From Candidatus Segatella caccae (lineage in GTDB: Bacteria > Bacteroidota > Bacteroidia > Bacteroidales > Bacteroidaceae), in NCBI GenBank assembly GCA_900556395.1, contig USOQ01000091.1, forward strand, positions 1 through 8,450: 8,450 bases of DNA. Reading direction: 5' to 3'. The position numbers were made by a program, and so were the translations under genes. Shown one piece after another: positions 1 to 5,729 of the stretch. Under the pieces are notes generated by a model. That model made no database searches. It was not told the DNA's origin and saw only the letters and a list, made by a program, of their open reading frames with translations. Every line of letters starts with the position of its first letter. Position 1 is the first letter of the stretch.

Positions 1-91
1 TATCAATGGTATGAAGATTAACACCTTGCAGAAGGGCATCAACATCATCAAGATGGCTGATGGTACAACAAGAAAGGTTGTTATCAAGTAA
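1..91 (+). CDS. 3' end of a probable T9SS-secreted protein (C-terminal sorting tail)
   Basis: An open frame enters from the left edge (first full codon at 2) and ends at TAA 89-91. The visible 29 residues end in GTTRKVVIK and contain KGINIIKMADG. This resembles the last strands of the type A C-terminal sorting domain of type IX secretion substrates, which typically carry a KGIYI-like strand and a short basic tail ending in VVK or VIK. In such proteins the tail directs export through the outer membrane and is then cleaved. The body of the protein is outside the window, so its function cannot be stated. A strong terminator follows 30 bp after the stop, so this is the last gene of its transcript. 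The family assignment rests on a short stretch and is tentative. Confidence 0.6.
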   Translation, partial: INGMKINTLQKGINIIKMADGTTRKVVIK

Positions 92-120
92 ACAATAATA
101 AACTTCCTTCATTTATTATA

Positions 121-156
121 AGGAGGGTGTGTCATCATGACACATCCTCTTTTTTT
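121..156 (+). terminator. Intrinsic terminator after the secreted-protein gene
   Basis: The arms GAGGGTGTGTCA (123-134) and TGACACATCCTC (138-149) form a 12-bp stem with one G-U pair and a 3-nt TCA loop, followed by seven T (150-156). This is a classic Rho-independent terminator. It isolates the upstream gene from the ATPase region. Confidence 0.92.
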
Positions 157-183
157 CGGTATGCTCGGCATGAACCTTGTTTG

Positions 184-275
184 TAATTTGGCAGAAAAGA
201 TTTTGGTATGAGACTATAATTTGGCAGAAAAGATTTTGGTATGAGACTATAATTTTACAGAAAAGATTTTGGTAA
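184..275 (+). repeat. Three-copy 33-bp tandem repeat upstream of the ATPase gene
   Basis: Units start at 184, 217 and 250. Units 1 and 2 are identical over all 33 bp. Unit 3 matches over its first 25 bp with two changes (GG to TA at 256-257) and then diverges. The shared core is CAGAAAAGATTTTGGTA. The period is about three turns of B-DNA, so a bound protein would meet each copy on nearly the same face. The TTTG inside the third copy (268-271) is the -33 box of the promoter for the gene at 331. No coding role is apparent. The likely role, by inference, is an operator array. Confidence 0.9.
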
Positions 276-298
276 TATAATCTTTTTATGTATATTTG
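268..298 (+). promoter_or_regulatory. Bacteroidota-type promoter for the AAA ATPase gene
   Basis: The -33 element TTTG (268-271) and the -7 element TATATTTG (291-298) are separated by 19 bp, matching the Bacteroidota consensus. The ATG at 331 lies 32 bp after the -7 box, giving a leader of about 25 nt. The -33 box is part of the third 33-bp repeat, so a repressor on the repeats would directly block the polymerase. Confidence 0.75.
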
Positions 299-330
299 CA
301 GCTGAAAATGAACTAATTAGGTGAATAATT

Positions 331-1668
331 ATGTCGGAGAGAAAATTCAGACGAAAAGTCTATGGGAAAATGTTGGAATGGAAGACTACTTCCAAGGGGA
401 GAAGTGCTCTCCTTTTGGAAGGAGCTCGGCGTATTGGTAAATCTACTATCGTAGAGGAATTTGCCAAAAAGGAGTATAGTTCTTATATCTTGATAGATTT
501 TAATGAGGCTTCGCAAGATGTTAAGGACTTGTTTGAAAACTTGATGGATTTGGATTATATCTTTCTGTATCTTCAGAATATTTATCAGACATCTCTTTAT
601 GAACATGAGTCGGTAATAGTCTTCGATGAAGTCCAGCAGTGTCCCAAGGCTCGTCAGGCTATCAAGTACTTGGTGAAAGATGGGCGTTATGATTATATAG
701 AGACAGGTTCGCTCATCAGTATTCACAAAAATACCAAAGATATTAATATCCCGAGTGAGGAGCATCGTGTAGAAATGTTCCCAATGGATTATGAGGAATT
801 CAGATGGGCATTGGGTGACGAAACGGGGATGTCGTTGCTAAAGCAAGTTTTTGAGAAAAGAATGTCATTGGGTGAGGGGATTAATCGTATGAAGATGCGC
901 GACCTTCGTTTGTATATGCTTGTGGGGGGAATGCCACAGGCTGTCAATGAGTATCTTGATACGAAGAATTTGCAAAATGTAGATTTGGTAAAACGTCAGA
1001 TAATCCAACTTTATGCTGATGATTTTCGAAAGATAGACCCTACAGGTCGTATCTCTAAACTCTTTATGTCGATACCATCACAGCTGAGCAGGAACTTGAT
1101 GCGTTATCAACCGACTCCTGTGGTAGGTAATATACCTTCTGACAAGATAGATGAATTGTTGCTTTGTCTGGAAGATAGCAAGACCATCAATATAGCTTAT
1201 CATGCGGACGATCCTCATGTAGGAATGTCGTTGACGATGGATTATGGAAAGTACAAACTCTATGTGGGTGATACTGGTCTCTTTGTTACTTTGGCGTTTT
1301 GGGACAAGGATTTTACGGAAAATATTATCTACAATAAACTTTTGAGTGACAAGCTCTCTGCCAATATGGGATATGTGTATGAAAACTTAGTGGCACAGAT
1401 GCTGAGGGCTTCGGGCGACAGACTGTTTTATTATACTTTTCCAAAAGACAAGACTCATTTCTATGAGATTGATTTCCTTCTTTCTCGTGGCAACAAACTA
1501 TGTCCGATAGAGGTGAAGTCGTCAGGTTATAAAACCCATGCGTCGCTTGATGCGTTCTGCAGGAAATTCTCCGACCGGATTGGGCAGAGATACCTTATAT
1601 ATACTAAGGACTTACAAAAAGATGAGCAGACTTTGCTTCTGCCTGTTTATATGACTCCGCTCGTGTAA
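331..1668 (+). CDS. AAA-type ATPase with C-terminal nuclease-like domain (DUF4143-type)
   Basis: This 445-residue protein belongs to a multicopy bacterial and archaeal ATPase family usually annotated 'ATP-binding protein, DUF4143'. Its biological role is not established. The N-terminal ATPase shows a Walker A motif GARRIGKST (31-39) and a Walker B motif VIVFDE (95-100). The region 190-330 matches the family's linker, including GGMPQAV (199-205). The C-terminal third carries a PD-(D/E)XK-like signature: E351, D381 and E394-V-K396. All key residues look intact, so it is probably functional. It is cytosolic, with no signal peptide or membrane segment. The ATG at 331 was chosen because it is the first in-frame start after a good promoter, with AGGTGA at 319-324 as a possible ribosome site. 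It is a single-gene unit. Its codons look more AT-rich than those of the kinase region, fitting an accessory gene. Confidence 0.87.
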   Translation: MSERKFRRKVYGKMLEWKTTSKGRSALLLEGARRIGKSTIVEEFAKKEYSSYILIDFNEASQDVKDLFENLMDLDYIFLYLQNIYQTSLYEHESVIVFDEVQQCPKARQAIKYLVKDGRYDYIETGSLISIHKNTKDINIPSEEHRVEMFPMDYEEFRWALGDETGMSLLKQVFEKRMSLGEGINRMKMRDLRLYMLVGGMPQAVNEYLDTKNLQNVDLVKRQIIQLYADDFRKIDPTGRISKLFMSIPSQLSRNLMRYQPTPVVGNIPSDKIDELLLCLEDSKTINIAYHADDPHVGMSLTMDYGKYKLYVGDTGLFVTLAFWDKDFTENIIYNKLLSDKLSANMGYVYENLVAQMLRASGDRLFYYTFPKDKTHFYEIDFLLSRGNKLCPIEVKSSGYKTHASLDAFCRKFSDRIGQRYLIYTKDLQKDEQTLLLPVYMTPLV

Positions 1669-1740
1669 GTGACCTAACACAGAAATAAAATGTATGTTTA
1701 TACTGTATATTCATACGAGAATTGCCAAAAAACGGCTTCT

Positions 1741-1806
1741 CAGTTGGGAAAATGAATCCGCCCAACTGGGAAAATAATTTTTCCTAACTGGGAAAAAAAA
1801 AATTCG
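1741..1806 (+). repeat. Three-copy 22-bp tandem repeat between the ATPase gene and greA
   Basis: Units begin at 1741, 1763 and 1785 with CAGTTGGGAAAA, CAACTGGGAAAA and TAACTGGGAAAA, a strict 22-bp period (about two helical turns). CAGTTGGG (1741-1748) and CCCAACTG (1761-1768) form an 8-bp inverted repeat. GGAAAA-TAAT-TTTTCC (1769-1784) is a second dyad. A run of ten A follows at 1793-1802. The period is not a multiple of three, so this is unlikely to be a coding repeat. It lies about 70 bp upstream of the greA promoter. Function unknown. Confidence 0.8.
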
Positions 1807-1875
1807 CAGTTAAGTGCAGTATGCTTGTGAATATTTATGCACGGCTTTCTTTTTACGTGAAACTCGGGTAAAGTC

Positions 1876-1906
1876 TTGGCTCTTTCATGATTTCTGCGTA
1901 CCTTTG
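1876..1906 (+). promoter_or_regulatory. greA promoter
   Basis: The -33 TTG (1876-1878) and -7 TACCTTTG (1899-1906) are 20 bp apart, matching the Bacteroidota housekeeping promoter. The predicted transcript starts near 1912, leaving an A-rich leader of about 37 nt before ATG 1949. No Shine-Dalgarno sequence is evident. Confidence 0.8.
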
Positions 1907-1948
1907 CACGCCGAAGATAACAAACGTAAAAGAAAAAACGACACAATC

Positions 1949-2413
1949 ATGGAATATATGTCACAAGAAGGCTACGATGAGCTCGTAGCAGAACTGCAGC
2001 ACATGGTACAGGTGGAACTACCTGCTGTGCGTGATGCCATAGCAGAGGCTCGCGACAAGGGCGACCTCAGTGAGAACTTTGAGTATCATGCTGCCAAGCG
2101 AGAGCAGGGCAAGCTGTTGAGTAGAATCAGTTTTAAACAGAAAATATTGGAGAATGCTCGCATCATAGATAAGTCGCGCCTACAGAGCGACAAGGTGGGA
2201 CTATTGAGCAAAGTGAAGATTACCAATATGTCTAATCAGTGCAGCATGACCTACACCATCGTGAATCCTCACGAGGCAGACCTTCATTCGGGCAAGATAT
2301 CTATCAAGTCGCCCATTGCCCATGCACTCTTGGGTAAGAAGGCTGGCGATGAGGTGACGGTAAAGGTGCCTGTTGGTTTGCTGAAGTTTCACATCGATAG
2401 TGTGGAACTATAA
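1949..2413 (+). CDS. greA: Transcription elongation factor GreA
   Basis: This 154-residue protein has the usual GreA length. GreA enters the secondary channel of RNA polymerase and stimulates cleavage of backtracked transcripts. The N-terminal coiled coil carries the tip motif DKGDLSENFEY (36-46). D39 and E42 correspond to the acidic residues that act at the polymerase active site. The C-terminal domain has the conserved SPIAHALLGKKAGDEV segment (121-136). The frame is open further upstream (to 1814), but the promoter lies within that extension and family members start with a MxYMSxEGY-like sequence, so ATG 1949 is the real start. The gene is convergent with the histidine kinase gene, with only 6 bp between the two stop codons. 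Confidence 0.96.
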   Translation: MEYMSQEGYDELVAELQHMVQVELPAVRDAIAEARDKGDLSENFEYHAAKREQGKLLSRISFKQKILENARIIDKSRLQSDKVGLLSKVKITNMSNQCSMTYTIVNPHEADLHSGKISIKSPIAHALLGKKAGDEVTVKVPVGLLKFHIDSVEL

Positions 2414-2419
2414 GCCCTC

Positions 2420-5038
2420 CTACTTGTCTGACGCATTTCTCAGCTCTCCGAGCATATTTCCTAAGTCATTGTAGATGTCGAGGATATATGCTCGGATTTT
2501 TTTGTCCTCTTGTTCTCCGATGTGTTCGGGCGAGAGTGCTGATAGCTGCTCTTGGCATGCTGCTTGCATCATCTGGGCTATGGGCTGTAGCTTGTGGATG
2601 ATACGGGCTATGTCAGCCTTGGTCGACTGGTCGATAGGTTGCTGTGCTTCGTGCGCCTTTTCGGCATTGGGTAGATGCTTGCCCAATGCATCTTGGTAGG
2701 TGCTTATCTCAGCAGCAACGGTTTTTATGATTTCTTGTTCTGACTCTTGATCGCCTTCCGCAAAGGCGAGGAGAGCTGATAGTCTGTCCGAGGTCGGTAC
2801 TTCTTTATCTGTCATGCTATTGCTCGCCATAGGTTCTTCGCTTGCCGTTTCCGCTTTGGGTGTGCCCGTCAGTAGGTTTTCTAAGGCTTCAGGGCGGAAG
2901 GGCTTGAACAGGCAGTCGTCGAAGCCTGCCTCCATCAGTTCTTCCTTGATGCTGATGTCGTGGGCTGTCATGGCTATCACCTTCATGTGTCTGTGATTGA
3001 TCATGCGGATAATCTCCGTTCCGTTCATCTCGGGCATCTCTATGTCCATGAGCATCAAGGCGGGCTGCTTATCGTGAAGGATGGTTAGTGCCTCGGTAAC
3101 ATGCTGGCAGGCAAATATCTGCCAGTCGTCATTGGCCTTGCGGTGCAACATCTCCCGGAGCAGTTGTAGCTGTAGACGGTCGTCGTCGAGAATCAGAATC
3201 TTATGGTTGGCAAGGGGGTGTTGGCATCTTAGAGGTAGGGGTGTGCTCTTCTTGTCGGGGCGTGTAGCATCCTTGTTGGCATCCTCGTTTGTAGATGAAG
3301 ACTGCAGGGAAGAGGGATTCTGCTTGATGGGGAGGGTGATGGCAAAGGTGGAGCCGATGCCTTTCTCTGATTGCAGACTGATCTGTCCGCCCAAGAGACA
3401 GACAAGCTCATGGGTGATAGAGAGTCCTAACCCCGTGCCTTCTATGCCCTGGGCATCCTTGAGTCGTGTGAAGGCTTGAAATACTCTTCGACTCTCCTCG
3501 GTAGTCATGCCCATGCCTGTATCTGTCACCTTTACCTCCAGATGGCAGACGCCTGCTGTTGAGGAGGGAGTGACAAGGGCATCGACGGTTATCTTGCCTT
3601 TCTTTGTATACTTGATGGCATTGCTGATGAGGTTGTCCAACACCTGTCGGATGCGGAAGGCATCAGCTAAGTAGGTGATAGTAGGGGCTTCTGAATCCTT
3701 GCCTTGCAGTTCTGCTACCTTGTCTTGATAAGAAACCAACAGCGACAGACCTTTTCTCTCGGCTTGCATCCTCATGCCTTCGGTGCATTGTTGTAAGAGG
3801 GCAGTAGGTGAGAAGTTGGAAGGATGCAACTCCATCAGTCCGTTTTCCAACTTATGATAGTCGAGGAGTGCAGCCACTAATCTTGACAGATGACAGGCTG
3901 AACTGGCTATATTGTTGATATAGCCCATGCCTCTCTCATCATTCACACATTCTCTCATCAGGTCGATAAATCCCGATATAGATGCCACGGGGGCTTTGAT
4001 GTCGTGGGTGATGGTAAGGAGCAGTCTTTCGCGTTGGTTCATGATGCGTTGTATCTCGATGTTGGCGTCTTCTAAGTTCTCCCGATAGATGCGTTCCTTC
4101 TTGGTGTCCTTGAAGATATAGCACAACAATATTACGGCAGCAGTCATGGCAAGCAGCGCCATGAGCGTGATCTGCCACAATAGCGCCCTACGAGCTTGGA
4201 GGGCTTTGCCCAATGCCTGCTGCATGGACAGCATCTCGTTTTGACGGATGGTGTTGAGTAAGTGGGAGGTACGCTGGGCAAGTTGGGTGTTTACCTTTTG
4301 CAGGTCGCTTACCTCTCTGTTTACTGCTTTTTCTTTTTTCTGGGTGTTCTGTTTGTCTTCTTGTCCTATCTGCGAGAGCACTTGTGCCACCTCTTCGGCA
4401 ATGTCTACAGGTGTCGCCACCGAGTCGGTAGTAGTTTGGTTTACGTCATTATGGATGGCTACGGTGTCGGTGGTTCCTTTCTTAAAGGCATCGGCAAGTC
4501 GGCGGAAGAATCCTTTGCGGGTCTTCACCACCTCAACGGTTGTTCTTTTATTCTCATGGGTTAGGGCTGTCTTGGGGTGTACCACTACCGAGTCTTTTCC
4601 GCTATTCAGGTTGTTCACCTTCTCGTGCAGAAAACTCTCGTGGTTGTTTCCTCTCAGTGCTTTTCTGAGTTGCTTCAAATTGAGTTGCTTCAGGTTGAGC
4701 AGATAGACAAGTGTGTCCATACGTGCTCTCTGCAAGGAGTCGTTCTCTAAAGTCTTGAGTTTCAGCGTTAGCTCTTTAGATTCCTGTATGGAGCGGTTGA
4801 GTTCCCCCCAGTTTTGCGACGCATCCATATAGATGGTGCGCTCGTTGTTGCTCACGTCGAGCAGACTATACACCAGGCTGTCGGCCAGATTGCGCTTATG
4901 GGTATAGTCGTTTGAAGCCTTGTTGATGTTGAGTATAGACTGTGTGTTGCTGTATACGAGAGCTACAGCCAATACCATCACTACGGCAACGGCCGCATAT
5001 CCCAAGGCCACTTTGAGAGGAATGTTGTTTTTTATCAT
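2420..5038 (-). CDS. Hybrid sensor histidine kinase with receiver and HPt-like domains
   Basis: This 872-residue inner-membrane kinase senses a signal outside the cytoplasm and passes phosphate through an internal relay. Visible parts are: membrane helix 1 (about 10-30); a mostly helical extracytoplasmic region of about 255 residues with a Thr/Asp-rich stretch near 185-215 and a coiled-coil-like part after 235; and membrane helix 2 (about 286-308). These are followed by HisKA with THDIKAP (H345), and the ATPase domain with N473, DTGMGM (D506) and GTGLGLS (534-540). A receiver (about 612-725) has acceptor D665 in LMDIEMPEMNG, T691 and K712. The C-terminal helical domain has ARIIHKLQPI (H815), which looks like an HPt domain. 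The expected relay is H345 to D665 to H815 to a separate regulator, plausibly the NtrC-type protein at 5730-7106. ATG 5038 was chosen over an upstream in-frame TTG (5053) because the -7 box overlaps that extension. The sensed signal is unknown. Confidence 0.93.
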   Translation of the reverse strand: MIKNNIPLKVALGYAAVAVVMVLAVALVYSNTQSILNINKASNDYTHKRNLADSLVYSLLDVSNNERTIYMDASQNWGELNRSIQESKELTLKLKTLENDSLQRARMDTLVYLLNLKQLNLKQLRKALRGNNHESFLHEKVNNLNSGKDSVVVHPKTALTHENKRTTVEVVKTRKGFFRRLADAFKKGTTDTVAIHNDVNQTTTDSVATPVDIAEEVAQVLSQIGQEDKQNTQKKEKAVNREVSDLQKVNTQLAQRTSHLLNTIRQNEMLSMQQALGKALQARRALLWQITLMALLAMTAAVILLCYIFKDTKKERIYRENLEDANIEIQRIMNQRERLLLTITHDIKAPVASISGFIDLMRECVNDERGMGYINNIASSACHLSRLVAALLDYHKLENGLMELHPSNFSPTALLQQCTEGMRMQAERKGLSLLVSYQDKVAELQGKDSEAPTITYLADAFRIRQVLDNLISNAIKYTKKGKITVDALVTPSSTAGVCHLEVKVTDTGMGMTTEESRRVFQAFTRLKDAQGIEGTGLGLSITHELVCLLGGQISLQSEKGIGSTFAITLPIKQNPSSLQSSSTNEDANKDATRPDKKSTPLPLRCQHPLANHKILILDDDRLQLQLLREMLHRKANDDWQIFACQHVTEALTILHDKQPALMLMDIEMPEMNGTEIIRMINHRHMKVIAMTAHDISIKEELMEAGFDDCLFKPFRPEALENLLTGTPKAETASEEPMASNSMTDKEVPTSDRLSALLAFAEGDQESEQEIIKTVAAEISTYQDALGKHLPNAEKAHEAQQPIDQSTKADIARIIHKLQPIAQMMQAACQEQLSALSPEHIGEQEDKKIRAYILDIYNDLGNMLGELRNASDK
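2447..2503 (+). terminator. greA terminator embedded in the end of the convergent kinase gene
   Basis: TCCGAGCATAT (2447-2457) and ATATGCTCGGA (2486-2496) are perfect 11-bp arms. The stem can extend past one mismatch by TCCT/AGGA (2459-2462 with 2481-2484). Seven T follow at 2497-2503. It is oriented for plus-strand transcripts leaving greA. The same bases encode residues near the C terminus of the minus-strand kinase. The loop is long (18-28 nt), which lowers certainty a little. Confidence 0.72.
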
Positions 5039-5042
5039 GGTG

Positions 5043-5073
5043 CAAAAATACAAAAAAATATCTTGCCTTCAGA
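5043..5073 (-). promoter_or_regulatory. Candidate promoter for the histidine kinase gene
   Basis: TATTTTTG (5050-5043, minus strand) matches the -7 consensus. The only -33 candidate is TCTG (5073-5070), 19 bp upstream, three of four bases matching TTTG. The -7 box ends only 4 bp before ATG 5038, so the transcript would be leaderless or nearly so. The -33 region lies inside the terminator hairpin of the preceding gene. Confidence 0.5.
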
Positions 5074-5091
5074 AGAGAAGACAAGATATTT
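5052..5091 (-). terminator. Intrinsic terminator after the small secreted-protein gene
   Basis: AAATATCTTG (5056-5065) and CAAGATATTT (5082-5091) are perfect 10-bp arms. After one mismatch the stem extends by CTTC/GAAG (5067-5070 with 5077-5080), leaving a 6-nt loop. Read on the minus strand, the hairpin ends in a T run (5058-5052). It terminates transcripts from the 5488-5138 gene, and its T run abuts the -7 box of the kinase promoter. Confidence 0.85.
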
Positions 5092-5137
5092 GCATTTTAA
5101 AAGTTGCATGTATACTGTTTTTTGAAGATGGAGCGGT

Positions 5138-5488
5138 TTACTCTGCCTGTCCTGCTGGAGCCTCAGGAGTCTGAGTCGTGTCGGCTGGTGCTACGGTATC
5201 TGTTGGCTCGATGTCGCTGAATGCGATACCAAAGGCTGCCTCTGCAGGTTTTTCTGTTGTTGTGTCGGCAGGAGTCTCTGTAGGAGCTACGGTGTCTGTT
5301 GGCTCCATGTCGTTGAGTGCAATGGCGAAACCAGTTTCTGCAGGTTGCTCTGCTGTTGTGTCTGTAGGAGCTACAGTATCTGTAGGCTCAGTGCCTGTAT
5401 AACTCATCATTTTGTTACTTGCAAATACGTTGTTTGCTGATACGAAAACGAATGCTGCTGCGATAACTGCGAAAAATAACTTCTTCAT
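5138..5488 (-). CDS. Small secreted TDTVAP-repeat protein, function unknown
   Basis: This 116-residue protein is not one I recognise. It begins with a clear Sec signal peptide (residues 1-23, cleavage predicted after VFA). There is no lipobox cysteine. The mature part is low-complexity, acidic and rich in Thr, Pro, Ala and Glu. Three repeats begin with EPTDTVAP at residues 34, 62 and 94, with spacings of 28 and 32 residues. Between them lie the related hydrophobic segments GFAIALNDM and AFGIAFSDI. It probably acts in the periplasm, at the cell surface or outside the cell. The gene stands alone between the sigma-54 regulator and the kinase. It has its own terminator and a candidate sigma-54 promoter with a leader of about 91 nt, so it is the best candidate target of the adjacent two-component system. 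ATG 5488 is the only start that keeps the signal peptide. Confidence 0.82.
   Translation of the reverse strand: MKKLFFAVIAAAFVFVSANNVFASNKMMSYTGTEPTDTVAPTDTTAEQPAETGFAIALNDMEPTDTVAPTETPADTTTEKPAEAAFGIAFSDIEPTDTVAPADTTQTPEAPAGQAE
5190..5389 (-). repeat. Intragenic repeats encoding TDTVAP units
   Basis: Three near-identical 20-bp cores at 5190-5209, 5286-5305 and 5370-5389 encode the start of each protein repeat. The spacings are 96 and 84 bp, both multiples of three, so copy-number change would keep the frame. Between the cores the copies are more diverged. Confidence 0.85.
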
Positions 5489-5590
5489 AATTGTAATGTT
5501 TAAATGGTTAATATTCTAATTTGTTGTTTTGTTCTCTGTGACGTCGCTTGTTGAACATTGAGTTCGTTTGCGAGTTCACTATCTTATATC

Positions 5591-5605
5591 ACAACCAGTG
5601 TGCCA
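5591..5605 (-). promoter_or_regulatory. Candidate sigma-54 (-24/-12) promoter for the small secreted protein
   Basis: On the minus strand, TGGCACACTGGTTGT (5605-5591) matches the sigma-54 consensus TGGCACG-N4-TTGC at 9 of 11 specified positions, with exact spacing. The two differences are G to A at the end of the -24 block and C to T in the -12 GC. The predicted start is near 5579, giving a leader of about 91 nt. No TAnnTTTG box exists on this strand between here and the ATG. The gene immediately upstream encodes a GAFTGA-type sigma-54 activator, which supports the call. Confidence 0.6.
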
Positions 5606-5667
5606 AAAATGAAGAATATTCGCTAAGTGTTTGATTATCAAGTTATGGCATAGCGATGCCGAAAAGC

Positions 5668-5701
5668 GTGGAACTGTGGAATGTGTGGAAGAAGTGTGGA
5701 A
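5668..5701 (-). promoter_or_regulatory. Four TTCCAC direct repeats, candidate activator-binding site
   Basis: The minus strand reads TTCCAC four times (plus-strand GTGGAA starting at 5668, 5676, 5685 and 5696), spaced 8, 9 and 11 bp apart. They lie about 89-122 bp upstream of the predicted sigma-54 start, a typical position for NtrC-family upstream activating sites. Use by the adjacent regulator is an inference. Confidence 0.5.
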
Positions 5702-5726
5702 AACTTCCCCAAAAAGTTGGGGAAGT
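5700..5726 (-). terminator. Perfect 10-bp inverted repeat: regulator-gene terminator or activator site
   Basis: ACTTCCCCAA (5703-5712) and TTGGGGAAGT (5717-5726) pair perfectly around a 4-nt loop, just after the regulator's stop codon. On the minus strand only four T follow (5703-5700) before CC, so it is a modest terminator. Because it also sits about 124-147 bp upstream of the sigma-54 start, it could instead be, or double as, a dyad operator for the NtrC-type dimer. Confidence 0.55.
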
Positions 5727-5729
5727 GGG

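Noticed and set aside
313..765. 150-residue minus-strand ORF
   Set aside because: It is antisense to the well-supported ATPase gene, and its residues look like mirror translation of that gene.
1740..1946. 68-residue minus-strand ORF over the 22-bp repeats
   Set aside because: Its sequence is produced by the repeats and the greA leader, the repeat period is not a multiple of three, and no promoter was seen.
1814..1948. 45-codon N-terminal extension of greA
   Set aside because: It contains the greA promoter and does not resemble the family; GreA proteins start at the ATG at 1949.
4248..4706. 152-residue plus-strand ORF
   Set aside because: It is antisense to the kinase sensor region, is Ser/Phe/Cys/Trp-rich in the way expected from reverse reading, and has no promoter.
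5039..5053. Five-codon upstream extension of the kinase from a TTG start
   Set aside because: It would start inside the terminator T-run and -7 box; ATG 5038 gives a normal N terminus.
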